Source: Bacillota bacterium (lineage in GTDB: Bacteria > Bacillota > Clostridia > Lachnospirales > Lachnospiraceae). From it: 64,000 nucleotides of DNA. Numbering within the stretch: the stretch's first letter is position 1; each line of letters opens with the position of its first letter. The translations under genes and the position numbers were made by a program. The notes below the pieces were generated by a model. The model was given only the letters and a program-made list of their open reading frames with translations. It was not told where the DNA came from and searched no databases. The stretch covers positions 62,001 through 126,000 of the forward strand of contig JAEXOU010000012.1 of NCBI GenBank assembly GCA_023439125.1. Direction: 5' to 3'. Of the stretch, positions 53,585 through 62,165 are shown piece after piece.

Positions 53585-54881
53585 TTAGAATACCTCCTAA
53601 TATTTGCCCTTGTTTTTTATGAATTTCCTTTCGTGAGATAAAATTTACAAGTAAGAAAATAATAAAATTGATTGGTACCCAATGAATTCGATTCGTAAAA
53701 AGCCTCTTTAATATACACCGTATCGAATAATACTTTGTACGCATTGCTAGACAGTTATCACTAAGCTCTTGAGGCGTCATGTTAAGTGGAACATAGGCAG
53801 TTTCTCCATAGCGATACTTGTCAGAAAGCCACCATTTCTTATATCGAAGTCTATGTTCTGCTTCCATTCTCCGATATACTCCTGTTCCTGGCATAGGAAT
53901 TAGTGAATTAAAGTTTGTGACTGCCATTTTATTACGAATTGCAAAATCATAAGTTGTTTTAAATACATCCTTCTGATCTGCATCACAGCCCATTACAAAG
54001 GTCCCATAAATTAAGATTTTATGTTTGTAAATATTCTTAACGATTTCATCGTAATCAAATGCTGTATTTGCTGCTTTGTTCATCTCACCAAGACTTTTAG
54101 GATTTAGGCTTTCAAACCCCATAAGAACTAGAATACAACCTGATTTTTTCATCTCCATTAGAATTTCATCATCACGGGCAGCATCCATACTAATCTGACA
54201 AGCCCACTTTTTCTTTAATGGTGCGATTGATCGAAAAAGCTCGATTGCAGACTTTTTGTCATAAAAAAGGTTATCATCGACAAAGAAGATAATCTTTTCT
54301 TTCACCTGTTTCAACTCCGTTGTAACCATTTCAACTGATTTTCTCCGTACACATTTGTACATTGTCTTAATCGAGCAGAAGTCGCAATTGAACTTACATC
54401 CTCTTGATATCTGATAAACTCCAACTCCACAATATTTATGTTTATATACCGAAGCATCATCCTGAAAAAAAGTAAGCGGACTATCTTCATTTGCTATGTA
54501 TTTTCTTTTTGGCACTCCCTTTTCACAATCAGATAGAAACTCTTCCCAAGTTCCCTCCGCATCTCCAACAATAACAGAATCTGCATACTTAAGCATCTCA
54601 TCTGACATTACACTTGCATGAAATCCGCCCATTACAATAACATTTCGATTTGTTTTATATTTTTTTGCAAGTATATACGCCCTTTTTGCTGTAAATGTCT
54701 CAACCGAAAACGCAATAATATCAGAATCAATATGCTCTGGAATTTTTTCTGCGCGCTCATCAATGAAGTCGATCTCATATTTTGAAGGAGTTAAACTTTT
54801 TATGAGACCAAATAATAGAGGTTTCATTGCATCCGAACCCGTCCACTCAAACATATTAAGCCTTACAAATGTTATCTTCAT
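53565..54881 (-). CDS. Cobalamin-binding radical SAM protein (rSAM-1, first gene of operon)
   Basis: 438 residues, same architecture: B12 domain (MKPLLFGLIKSLTPSKYEID, AFSVETFTAKRAYILAKKY, VIVMGGFHASVMSDEMLKYA); SAM core QISRGCKFNCDFCSIKTMY (CxxxCxxC), IFFVDDNLFYDKKSAIELF, MGFESLNPKSLGEMNKAAN, LIPMPGTGVYRRMEAEHRL. A hydrophobic C-terminal segment (INFIIFLLVNFIS) may bind membrane. First in the operon, start behind GGGAGAAG, 33 bp from an extended -10 promoter. It is the likely entry step or one of three similar sequential modifications. Confidence 0.9.
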   Translation of the reverse strand: MKITFVRLNMFEWTGSDAMKPLLFGLIKSLTPSKYEIDFIDERAEKIPEHIDSDIIAFSVETFTAKRAYILAKKYKTNRNVIVMGGFHASVMSDEMLKYADSVIVGDAEGTWEEFLSDCEKGVPKRKYIANEDSPLTFFQDDASVYKHKYCGVGVYQISRGCKFNCDFCSIKTMYKCVRRKSVEMVTTELKQVKEKIIFFVDDNLFYDKKSAIELFRSIAPLKKKWACQISMDAARDDEILMEMKKSGCILVLMGFESLNPKSLGEMNKAANTAFDYDEIVKNIYKHKILIYGTFVMGCDADQKDVFKTTYDFAIRNKMAVTNFNSLIPMPGTGVYRRMEAEHRLRYKKWWLSDKYRYGETAYVPLNMTPQELSDNCLAMRTKYYSIRCILKRLFTNRIHWVPINFIIFLLVNFISRKEIHKKQGQILGGILNETDVD

Positions 54882-54913
54882 TTGCTTCTCCCTTATTCGA
54901 CATAGTTATCTAT

Positions 54914-54922
54914 AGTATACCA
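54914..54922 (-). promoter_or_regulatory. Extended -10 promoter of the radical SAM operon
   Basis: Minus strand TGGTATACT, 33 bp before the rSAM-1 start codon. No good -35 at 17 bp; the TG extension can compensate. The 247-bp divergent region holds also the DUF4177 promoter. Confidence 0.55.
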
Positions 54923-55018
54923 TAATTTGGCCTTTATCAGTACAATTATTTATTTCGATTAGTTACTATTCGTTGTCTCCAATCTAGTAAAAGTCTATAT
55001 AAAATATTTTACTTTTAT

Positions 55019-55047
55019 TTGTAAAATTTTGATGAATACTGTATAAT
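55019..55047 (+). promoter_or_regulatory. Promoter of the DUF4177 gene
   Basis: TTGTAA (55019-55024), 17-bp spacer, TATAAT (55042-55047), leaving a 5' leader of about 75 bp. Confidence 0.65.
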
Positions 55048-55128
55048 ATCGGTATCAATACATATGTAACAAAAATCATACATTATCTTTTAAGAAGACA
55101 ATGTATTCACAATGAAGGAGGAGTTATT

Positions 55129-55386
55129 ATGTTTAACAATGACGCATCTACCTACTCATCAGCATCTGGAAATAATGGATTAAAGTATGTTGTACTACAG
55201 GTAACACTGAAGGAAAAGTTACTTGGAACAGGTTCTGGAAATTTAACTGCATTAGAAGAAGTTATTAATTCACAAGCTGCAAGAGGTTATCGTTTACATA
55301 CTATTACAACAGCATCAGGTGCAAGCGCTGGTTTTTTTGGTGGTGACCGTATTCAAGCTACAATGGTATTCGAAAGATTATCATAA
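55129..55386 (+). CDS. Small DUF4177-family protein
   Basis: 85 residues: a Ser/Asn/Ala-rich start (NNDASTYSSASGNNG), then the DUF4177 core WxVV-like LKYVVLQVTLKEKLLGTGSG, LEEVINSQAARGYRLHTI and a C-terminal strand ATMVFERLS. The family is widespread and of unknown function. Monocistronic with promoter and perfect terminator. Strong AAGGAGGAG before its ATG suggests good expression. Divergent from the radical SAM operon; no evidence it is a peptide substrate. Confidence 0.8.
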   Translation: MFNNDASTYSSASGNNGLKYVVLQVTLKEKLLGTGSGNLTALEEVINSQAARGYRLHTITTASGASAGFFGGDRIQATMVFERLS

Positions 55387-55399
55387 ATAGTAAAGTTTA

Positions 55400-55453
55400 C
55401 ATAAAAGTAAAAGCCCCGAGAGCTACGTCATTCTTGGGGCTTTTACTTTTATG
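55400..55453 (+). terminator. Terminator of the DUF4177 gene
   Basis: CATAAAAGTAAAAGCCCC pairs with GGGGCTTTTACTTTTATG (17-18 bp) around an 18-base loop; the T-rich arm serves as uridine tract. Confidence 0.8.
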
Positions 55454-55592
55454 TATCTCTTAACAATCATATTGTTATAATGTACTTTTTACATTCTCTT
55501 TTAAAAAACAAACCAATTGCTCTGCATCCATTCTATTGGGATGTCCCTTATTAATCCCTTCATCATATACTATCAGTGCATTTTTATATCAC

Positions 55593-56765
55593 TTATACAT
55601 TCCCTAGAACACTTCTTACAACATCGATATATTGATCTATCATATTTGTTGTTATAATAAGGGGACAATAAGTTCTTATTACTCGATTCGTTGGATTTAC
55701 CCCAACTACCATTCCTTGCTCAAACAAATCTCTCTCAATTTTTAACATTGTCTCATAAGGAATCGTATGAGAAAGCTCCATACATAATAACAATCCAACT
55801 CCCCTTACCTCAGAGATCACCGAAAATTCTTGCTGTAATTCTTTATACTTTTCCATAAAATAAGATGCCACTTCGTTGGTATGTTCAAGTAGATTCTCCC
55901 TCTCAATTTTCATGAGTACTTCATATGCAACCTTACATCCAAGCGGGTCATTTTGATGCGATTGTGCATAGTGAAAGCCTGCCTTTTCGGCTTCTTTAGC
56001 TATACTAGCATCAATTATGACTCCACTCACAGGATAACCATTGCCTAAACCTTTACCAACTGCAATAATATGTGGTTGCAGATCATAGTGCATATATCCA
56101 AACCACTTTCCAGTTCGTCCTATTCCGGATGTTACTTCATCAACAACGATTATTACATTGTTCTCTTTACAAATAACATTCAGTGCTTGAACAAGATTTT
56201 TTGGAGGTAATTTAACTAGCCCTGAACTGTTACCCGACTCAAATACAAATACACCTATCTCGGTAAAATCTATTTTTGCAGTAATCTCTCTATAATATTG
56301 CTCTACACTTTTTGACTCTTGATAATCCCAATCGATCAATCTCCACTCTTGTTCCTGTTTCTGCTTGCAATTTCCATATGCTGAAAAATACTGGTTTTTT
56401 AAACACACACATTTTTTATCCGTACGTAAGCTCTTTGCTAGCTGTACACCATATTCGACTGCCTCACTTCCGGATGATAAAAAGACACACTTCCCTTGTA
56501 AGTAATTCACTATTTCAAGCAATTTATAAGCACATATTTCTGTAATCTTGTGATTATATTTATAACCACAGTGAGTAATACGATCTATTTGCTGATGGAT
56601 AGCTGCATTAACATCACTATCGCAATGTCCTAACGGCAATACCCATACACCAGACTCCAAATCAAGATATTTCTTACCTTTATCATCATAGACGTAACAT
56701 CCTTCTCCTCGAATTATGTTATTATGATACACCGAATATCCTGTACTGTTGAACAATGGTCCCAT
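55593..56765 (-). CDS. Class III PLP-dependent aminotransferase
   Basis: 390 residues, fold-type I aminotransferase of the acetylornithine/4-aminobutyrate/diaminobutyrate group. Seen: YLDLESGVWVLPLGHCD near the N-terminus, VFLSSGSEAVEYGVQLAK (cofactor phosphate loop), FESGNSSGLVKLPPKN, VDEVTSGIGRTGKWFGYMHY with the PLP Asp, and AVGKGLGNGYPVSGVII with the Schiff-base Lys. Monocistronic, same strand as the radical SAM operon but about 700 bp upstream, behind the divergent DUF4177 gene. It might supply an amine for that pathway, or act independently. Confidence 0.85.
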   Translation of the reverse strand: MGPLFNSTGYSVYHNNIIRGEGCYVYDDKGKKYLDLESGVWVLPLGHCDSDVNAAIHQQIDRITHCGYKYNHKITEICAYKLLEIVNYLQGKCVFLSSGSEAVEYGVQLAKSLRTDKKCVCLKNQYFSAYGNCKQKQEQEWRLIDWDYQESKSVEQYYREITAKIDFTEIGVFVFESGNSSGLVKLPPKNLVQALNVICKENNVIIVVDEVTSGIGRTGKWFGYMHYDLQPHIIAVGKGLGNGYPVSGVIIDASIAKEAEKAGFHYAQSHQNDPLGCKVAYEVLMKIERENLLEHTNEVASYFMEKYKELQQEFSVISEVRGVGLLLCMELSHTIPYETMLKIERDLFEQGMVVGVNPTNRVIRTYCPLIITTNMIDQYIDVVRSVLGNV

Positions 56766-56811
56766 CTAAGTTATTCCTCCAAATTTATATGATTATCGGA
56801 TTCCCATTATA

Positions 56812-57198
56812 TTATTTTAGCGGAGCTCTCTCCCACGTATTTGTTTCACTATTTTTAGTTAGTTTTAAATCATACTCACTACCATTCTTAAAGTAAATCT
56901 CATCACATGTTTTCGGTAACTCTAGCACTACTTTGTTATTCGCTCCAAGTGGGCTATTGATCCCACCAAATGTGTTATAGAATGTTATGTAAGCATCTTG
57001 ATCTTTCCATTTCACAGAATAACGGCCTATAAAGCCAATCGAACTGCTCACGCCAACTTGCATTTCAATACTTGAACTATCTTCCGCTACCATATATTCG
57101 CCTAAAAAAACTCCATTGATTGGCACAAACCCACTAATAGTAAAAAGAATAACAAGTACTCCCAAAATAGAAGCTACAATCAAAAGTATCTTTTTCAT
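56812..57198 (-). CDS. Hypothetical exported or membrane-anchored protein
   Basis: 128 residues. Residues 5-27 are one hydrophobic segment (LLIVASILGVLVILFTISGF) acting as signal anchor or signal peptide; the rest is a beta-rich extracellular part (SIGFIGRYSVKWKDQDAYIT, VVLELPKTCDEIYFKNG). No cysteine lipobox or known domain. Start behind GAAGGAGG. Function unknown. Confidence 0.65.
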   Translation of the reverse strand: MKKILLIVASILGVLVILFTISGFVPINGVFLGEYMVAEDSSSIEMQVGVSSSIGFIGRYSVKWKDQDAYITFYNTFGGINSPLGANNKVVLELPKTCDEIYFKNGSEYDLKLTKNSETNTWERAPLK

Positions 57199-57275
57199 TT
57201 GCTTCCTCCTTCATTCATATGATCTTTTAGCTTAATTTATCTCGATCTCACACTTTCTTTAATCAACACACTCTC

Positions 57276-57836
57276 TTAGACGATACGCTCATTCGCAAGC
57301 AAAGCATAATAACTTGCATCACATACTCCTTGGTTATTCCAATCTGCTTGCCTTAAAGTACCCTCATAGTGCATTCCACACTTTTTCATTACCTCGCCAG
57401 AATTCGGATTTTTAGGATCATGTCTCGATTCAATACGATTTACCCCTACCTCATCAAAAAGAAATGTCATAACAGCTTGTAGTGCTTCACTTGTTACTCC
57501 TTGATGCCACCAATTACGGCCAATGCAGTAGCCAATATGAGCCATACGAATTGTATCATCGATTTTATTCATAACACCGATACAACCAATTGGTTGATCC
57601 GAGTGTTCCTTTAAGACAATTGCCCATTGATAGTAGGAATTATCTTTATAATTACTGATCCACTCCTTGAGCACATTTTCACTTACAGTTACATCTTTAT
57701 GAGCAGGCCACATCAAATACTTCGTTACCTCATTGTCAGATGTCCAATTATAATACATAGCTTCTGCATCATTTAATAAAAAAGGCCGAAGAATTAAGCG
57801 TTGTGTTTCCAGCATTTTTGTTCCAATATGTTTCAT
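57276..57836 (-). CDS. GNAT acetyltransferase (RimJ/RimL-like)
   Basis: 186 residues: LETQRLILRPFLLNDAEAMY, the acetyl-CoA loop region GYCIGRNWWHQGVTSEALQA and the C-terminal NSGEVMKKCGMHYEGTLRQA. Typical of RimJ/RimL protein-N-terminal or small-molecule acetyltransferases. Start behind AGGGGAG. One of several GNATs here; a similar 205-residue paralogue lies at 59966-60583. Substrate not predictable. Confidence 0.87.
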   Translation of the reverse strand: MKHIGTKMLETQRLILRPFLLNDAEAMYYNWTSDNEVTKYLMWPAHKDVTVSENVLKEWISNYKDNSYYQWAIVLKEHSDQPIGCIGVMNKIDDTIRMAHIGYCIGRNWWHQGVTSEALQAVMTFLFDEVGVNRIESRHDPKNPNSGEVMKKCGMHYEGTLRQADWNNQGVCDASYYALLANERIV

Positions 57837-57876
57837 ATTTCTCCCCTTGATATTTTAGCATAATATGAACTTGCAA

Positions 57877-58233
57877 TTATCTTTGTTTTCCAGCCAATCC
57901 CCAATTTTCATTCGGTGGCTCATTGATGACAATAAAAACATCGGTTGACTGTATCCCTAACTTATCATTGAGCTCTTTTACGATTTCTTCAAAAATCCTT
58001 GCTTTTTGCTCTTTCGTACGCCCTTGAAACATTGTAATCTCTATCATTGTAAATTTGTCAGTTTTGCTTTCACTTTTTTCAAAAAATTCCTCTTCAATCT
58101 CATACAACCTTTGAAATCTATCCCAGCTTTCAATCTGAATCGCACTTTCTAGAGCCATATGTACAGCGTCCATTACTTTCTTTTTATACTCAGTGTCTTT
58201 TCCCTTAATGATTTCAATACGAACTAATGGCAT
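57877..58233 (-). CDS. Tautomerase-superfamily protein
   Basis: 118 residues starting Met-Pro (MPLVRIEIIKGKD), giving the catalytic Pro1 of 4-oxalocrotonate tautomerase/MIF enzymes after Met removal. The second half contains a repeat-like strand-helix MIEITMFQGRTKEQKARIFE and VFIVINEPPNENWGLAGKQ. The start at 58233 is required for Pro1 and has AAGGAG upstream; a longer frame is rejected. Substrate unknown. Confidence 0.85.
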   Translation of the reverse strand: MPLVRIEIIKGKDTEYKKKVMDAVHMALESAIQIESWDRFQRLYEIEEEFFEKSESKTDKFTMIEITMFQGRTKEQKARIFEEIVKELNDKLGIQSTDVFIVINEPPNENWGLAGKQR

Positions 58234-58361
58234 TTTCTCATACTCCTTTTCAATGAAATATAAATACAAATGTATCTATCTAATCTTTTTAATTATCTTC
58301 TTATTATCTTTTTAATTATCTTTTTACTATCCTTTTAATTTTTTTCCTTCATCATCGTTTC

Positions 58362-59033
58362 CTATTTTATTAATCCACCATGAAAATAGCACTCATAGAC
58401 ACTTGTTTCTCCACAGTATATTTCCTCATATCCCTGAAACCAATTGAAATCTCCAGATACATTGCATTTATAAATATATTCCCCAGATTGGTAGTATTCT
58501 GGCCCACGATATGGATGATTCTTATCTGCTGCTCTAAGTGCTTCTTTCAAAAAGTTCCCACTAAACACTTCATTTACAACTCTTCCAATATAGTTCATGG
58601 CATAGACAGCAATTCCTGATTTCCAAATAGCCTCCTGACCTGCGAACTGCTCACCACCTACATAAGTATCATGATATGTATAATCTCCAGATTCGTAGTG
58701 AAAATCATGAGAGTCTAGTCTTGTGGATGATGTTTCATTCATGAATGCTGCGTACGTATTGACATTCGCTTCCAATCTAAAATTGATTAGAGCGTCTATG
58801 TTACTACAGGATCCATGATACAATTTAACATTACATTCATGATCCTTAACTAAATAATCTACGGTCACATTCATAATATTGCTAATTTGAATCAAGTTGC
58901 TTATATCTGGATAAGCCTGTCCGGATTCCCACTTCGCAACAGCCTGTCTAGAAACATTCAGTTTTTCTGCCAATCCCTCTTGTGAATATCCTTTTACTTT
59001 TCTAAGTATTTGAAGTTTTTCTGAAAAAATCAT
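58362..59033 (-). CDS. XRE-family regulator with DUF5680-like C-terminal domain
   Basis: 223 residues. HTH at 5-62 (LQILRKVKGYSQEGLAEKLN, then AKWESGQAYPDISNLIQISN). C-terminal 85-210: ANVNTYAAFMNETSSTRLDS, FHYESGDYTYHDTYVGGEQF, AMNYIGRVVNEVFSGNFLKE, matching the DUF5680 pattern of putative ligand-binding domains. Start behind AAAGGAG. Targets unknown; neighbours are GNAT and tautomerase genes. Confidence 0.85.
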   Translation of the reverse strand: MIFSEKLQILRKVKGYSQEGLAEKLNVSRQAVAKWESGQAYPDISNLIQISNIMNVTVDYLVKDHECNVKLYHGSCSNIDALINFRLEANVNTYAAFMNETSSTRLDSHDFHYESGDYTYHDTYVGGEQFAGQEAIWKSGIAVYAMNYIGRVVNEVFSGNFLKEALRAADKNHPYRGPEYYQSGEYIYKCNVSGDFNWFQGYEEIYCGETSVYECYFHGGLIK

Positions 59034-59160
59034 ATGCTTCTCCTTTCGCTTTCTACGAACTATATTACCAGTTCATTCTACCAAAGGCCATATCTGAGCA
59101 GTTGCATTATCTCTACTTTTAGTTGCCTATAAAGATTAAGCGTGACTTTTTATCCATTTT

Positions 59161-59409
59161 TTAGCATGGAATAGTAAGCATCTCTTGAAATAAAGCCTCT
59201 TCACCATCTTCCTTCAATATGTCCATTGGAACTCGATGATTAAAAGCAGGTATCTGTTTATGAAACCATTCAATCAACTCATTCCCACCGGGATATATTG
59301 TTCTTGCACCCATTGACCATAGTAAGTCTGGTAACCCTTCGATTTCAGATTTAACATATGTATTTTCTTTTCTTAATATCTCTTCCATTTCTTTCATTTC
59401 TTTTGTCAT
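59161..59409 (-). CDS. Small protein with MbcA/ParS/Xre-antitoxin-like C-terminus
   Basis: 82 residues. The last 40 (ELIEWFHKQIPAFNHRVPMD, then ILKEDGEEALFQEML) resemble the DUF2384/MbcA-ParS toxin-binding segment (W-x-PN-x-L-x-G-x-P-x-D-L-L). The N-terminal part is a charged helix. No RES-type toxin gene is adjacent, so a complete toxin-antitoxin pair is not supported. Start behind GGAGGG. Confidence 0.6.
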   Translation of the reverse strand: MTKEMKEMEEILRKENTYVKSEIEGLPDLLWSMGARTIYPGGNELIEWFHKQIPAFNHRVPMDILKEDGEEALFQEMLTIPC

Positions 59410-59441
59410 ATTAACTATCCCTCCGACATATATGACCTCAT

Positions 59442-59969
59442 CTATATCAATCTTTCATACAATTGAAAATAGTTCAAGCCATATTCTTCCAAACCAAGAC
59501 TAACAGTATCAATATAACAAAAGTTACATTTTTTATATAAATTTATTGCTGGAATATTATTTTCGTAAACATCCAACCGCAAAGCCTTAACATCATGCTT
59601 GGAAGCGTAATGATATGCAAAGTCAAGCATGCTCTTACCAATTTCTTGATTATGAAATTTCGGATGTACAACGAAGGTATATATAACTAGCACTTCTTCA
59701 TCCTTTAGGTTTTTCTGCCAAGTTACATTCGAGTATGCAGATTCTTGTTTGTGACGAAGTATCATTGAGCCAATTATTTGATTATTATAAGTAGCAACAA
59801 ACAAGCATTGCTCTCTTACTCCCTCAACGGCATCCTCCCTAATGGGATAAATGCCCTTCTTCCATCCAGGATAATTAATTGTCAATTCTAGATAATCATT
59901 GATATCATTATATAGATTCTCAATTGCATCAATATCCCTTCTATCTCCTAATCTAATTTCTAGACTCAT
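59442..59969 (-). CDS. GNAT acetyltransferase
   Basis: 175 residues with GNAT layout: SLEIRLGDRRDIDAIENLYN, VLVIYTFVVHPKFHNQEIGK (acetyl-CoA loop), LRLDVYENNIPAINLYKKCN. ATGA overlap with the upstream GNAT gene (59966-60583), so the two are coupled. Substrate unknown. Confidence 0.87.
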   Translation of the reverse strand: MSLEIRLGDRRDIDAIENLYNDINDYLELTINYPGWKKGIYPIREDAVEGVREQCLFVATYNNQIIGSMILRHKQESAYSNVTWQKNLKDEEVLVIYTFVVHPKFHNQEIGKSMLDFAYHYASKHDVKALRLDVYENNIPAINLYKKCNFCYIDTVSLGLEEYGLNYFQLYERLI

Positions 59970-60583
59970 CTTAAATAATCCTCACAACTATCACTCTTTT
60001 GATTCTCATTTATCTTAAAAATATTGCATTGCTCGTATTCACTTCTTAAAATAGAGTAGTACAGCCGATCAACATATTTTCCGCCAATGAAAAAGTAATC
60101 TCTTAATGTACCTTCATAAGTAAAGCCACTTTTTTCAATTACACGTTTCGATGGCAAATTTATTGATTTGTGACATATTTGAACTTTATGTAAATTAATA
60201 GATTCAAAACCATATGCAATTACAGCTCTTGTCGCTTCCGTAGCTAACCCTCTGTTTTGGAAATCGGAACCTATACAATACTCTATTTCAGCGAAATTAT
60301 TTTTACTATCTACTAAATAATACGCTATTTGACCAATGCACTCATTGTTATCTTTTAATATAATTGCCCATCGATAATAATCAGAATTTTGATATGAGAT
60401 AACGTATTTATTAAGTAGTTCTTGAACCGCCTCTTTTGTAGTGTACACTGGTTCTGAATACATAGACTGTATCTTTTCATCAGCAATCCAATTACGAAGC
60501 ATATTTTCGTTATCTTCATAAAGAAATCTTCTTAAGATCAATCTATCAGTCACTATTGTTTGTGTTCCATTATGCGTTAACAT
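59966..60583 (-). CDS. GNAT acetyltransferase (RimJ/RimL-like)
   Basis: 205 residues: TDRLILRRFLYEDNENMLRN, EIEYCIGSDFQNRGLATEAT (acetyl-CoA binding), LPSKRVIEKSGFTYEGTLRD. Resembles the 186-residue GNAT at 57276-57836 along its length (for example AIILKDN and GTLRD blocks), so probably a local duplicate. Start behind AAGGGGG; coupled to the next GNAT by ATGA. Confidence 0.87.
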   Translation of the reverse strand: MLTHNGTQTIVTDRLILRRFLYEDNENMLRNWIADEKIQSMYSEPVYTTKEAVQELLNKYVISYQNSDYYRWAIILKDNNECIGQIAYYLVDSKNNFAEIEYCIGSDFQNRGLATEATRAVIAYGFESINLHKVQICHKSINLPSKRVIEKSGFTYEGTLRDYFFIGGKYVDRLYYSILRSEYEQCNIFKINENQKSDSCEDYLR

Positions 60584-60647
60584 GTTTGTCTTCCCCCTTA
60601 TACGATGATAAAACTTATGAAACTTTTACCATCTGATTAATCTTCTG

Positions 60648-62006
60648 TTACTCAAATAATAATAATTCTTTCTCTTTCTCGCTGATTCCAAATGGACATA
60701 CTACCATACACAACCCACAGGCATTTTTTCGGCCAAACTTTTTTATGTATTCACTTCTTTTTTGGTTACATAAATGGTAATCTATAATATTTTCTCGTTG
60801 CTCATATATATGCCATGTGATCCCTTTTAAAGCATGACATGGACAGATGCTGACACATAGATTACACTCGATCGGGCATCCGCTTTCTTCTATCACTGTC
60901 CCATACTCAAATACACTATTTATTAAAACCGCAGATAGCCTAACTCGTGGACCATATTCTCTTGTAATAAGAACATCATTTTTACCAATCCAACCTAATC
61001 CCGCATGAACTGCTGCATATTTAAATGAAAACTCTGCTTCTAAATCCGTTTCATTCTTCTGTGCAATCGTTGGTATGTAATATTCTACCCCACTTACTTT
61101 TCCGCCGAATGCCGGATCGTGTTGGAAAAAGTTCCAACCAAGAAGTGTATTTCCGTTGTCACGATATCCGGTAATAATGCATGCTTCCGGTGGTCCGATG
61201 ATACCCTGGGCAATACAAGGATAGCCCTCATCGATATGTTGCTTGATAAAACGGATAAACTCTTCCTTGGTGGTGTTTTCCGTTCTTCCAAGCATGGAGA
61301 ACTCTCGCCCCAGTGCTTTTGCCGCATAGGAGTACACCGTTTCCTCTCCGCCCTCCGTAAAGGTATGGTAAATGTCTACGTTGCTCATATCCCACACTCT
61401 TTCATTCCATGTAAAGCGGAATGCACCTGCGCATGCCACTACTACCGAAGCATAGTCCAAATCTTCTCCCAAATAGTCCGTGCAAGCCTTTAAGCAAATC
61501 GGATAAGGGGTAGAACCGCCGTAAGTCCCCCACTCCACCTTGGGAACTCCATATAAAATCGTGCTGTCACTGTTCTGATATTTTTCTTTCTGTCTCATCT
61601 CTACATCGCTCCTTCTTTCTTTGCGACTGAGTAATCCGACTCCGTAAATCCCTTCCGCCAGCTCCAACTTCCCCATCATAGGCTGTTCCTTTCGAAACGA
61701 ACTTGGTGTTTGACCTATAACCTTCGTAAAGGCACGGGTATAGCTTTCATGATTGGAAAACCCATAGGTGAGCGCAATTTCCATCACCGACTTATCCGTA
61801 TGCAACAAATCAAAAGCCGACACATACAGTTGTCTGGTGCGAACATATTGTCCCAGCGAAATACTGGTTTTCTTCTTAAAGAAATCCCTGATATGGGCAT
61901 AGGAAAAACCCATCCTGCGCTCCAACTCCGTATAATCCGGCTTTCCTTCACGGATATGCGCCTCAATGTAGCCGATAATGGCACGGGTATGTAACGGATA
62001 ACTCAT
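60648..62006 (-). CDS. AraC-type HTH / BtrH-like / ferredoxin-type (QueG-like) chimeric protein
   Basis: 452 residues in three parts. Residues 1-105: AraC HTH (YTELERRMGFSYAHIRDFFK, ALTYGFSNHESYTRAFTKVI). Residues 140-300: a BtrH-like region found in clostridial AraC fusions (YASVVVACAGAFRFTW, GYPCIAQGIIGPPEACII). Residues 330-452: a QueG/ferredoxin-like domain (HAGLGWIGKNDVLITREYGP) with two 4Fe-4S motifs, CNLCVSICPCHALKG and CGLCMVVCPFGIS. DNA for the first two parts (about 61094-62006) is visibly more GC-rich (around 46% by hand over 60 bp) than the last part, suggesting a recombination joint near 61090-61110. ATG at 62006 with AGGAAG. Confidence 0.7.
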   Translation of the reverse strand: MSYPLHTRAIIGYIEAHIREGKPDYTELERRMGFSYAHIRDFFKKKTSISLGQYVRTRQLYVSAFDLLHTDKSVMEIALTYGFSNHESYTRAFTKVIGQTPSSFRKEQPMMGKLELAEGIYGVGLLSRKERRSDVEMRQKEKYQNSDSTILYGVPKVEWGTYGGSTPYPICLKACTDYLGEDLDYASVVVACAGAFRFTWNERVWDMSNVDIYHTFTEGGEETVYSYAAKALGREFSMLGRTENTTKEEFIRFIKQHIDEGYPCIAQGIIGPPEACIITGYRDNGNTLLGWNFFQHDPAFGGKVSGVEYYIPTIAQKNETDLEAEFSFKYAAVHAGLGWIGKNDVLITREYGPRVRLSAVLINSVFEYGTVIEESGCPIECNLCVSICPCHALKGITWHIYEQRENIIDYHLCNQKRSEYIKKFGRKNACGLCMVVCPFGISEKEKELLLFE

Positions 62007-62165
62007 AGTCAACTTCCTTTCGATTCATCGCGATGTAACTCTATTATATACTATGTAGGGAAGATTTCTTGACTTTTTTGAGGATGTAGATTATAGATGT
62101 AGAAAACGAATCTGATGAAGTAATGTAAAATTTTAGCTTGGGATTGCATAGATGTAAATAACGCC

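Noticed and set aside
55129..55386. DUF4177 gene as a peptide substrate (RiPP precursor) for the radical SAM operon
   Set aside because: It encodes a recognisable folded domain, lies on the opposite strand with its own promoter and terminator, and lacks a leader-core layout.
59161..59409. Complete toxin-antitoxin module
   Set aside because: Only an antitoxin-like segment is seen; neighbouring genes are GNAT and XRE/DUF5680 proteins, not a RES toxin.
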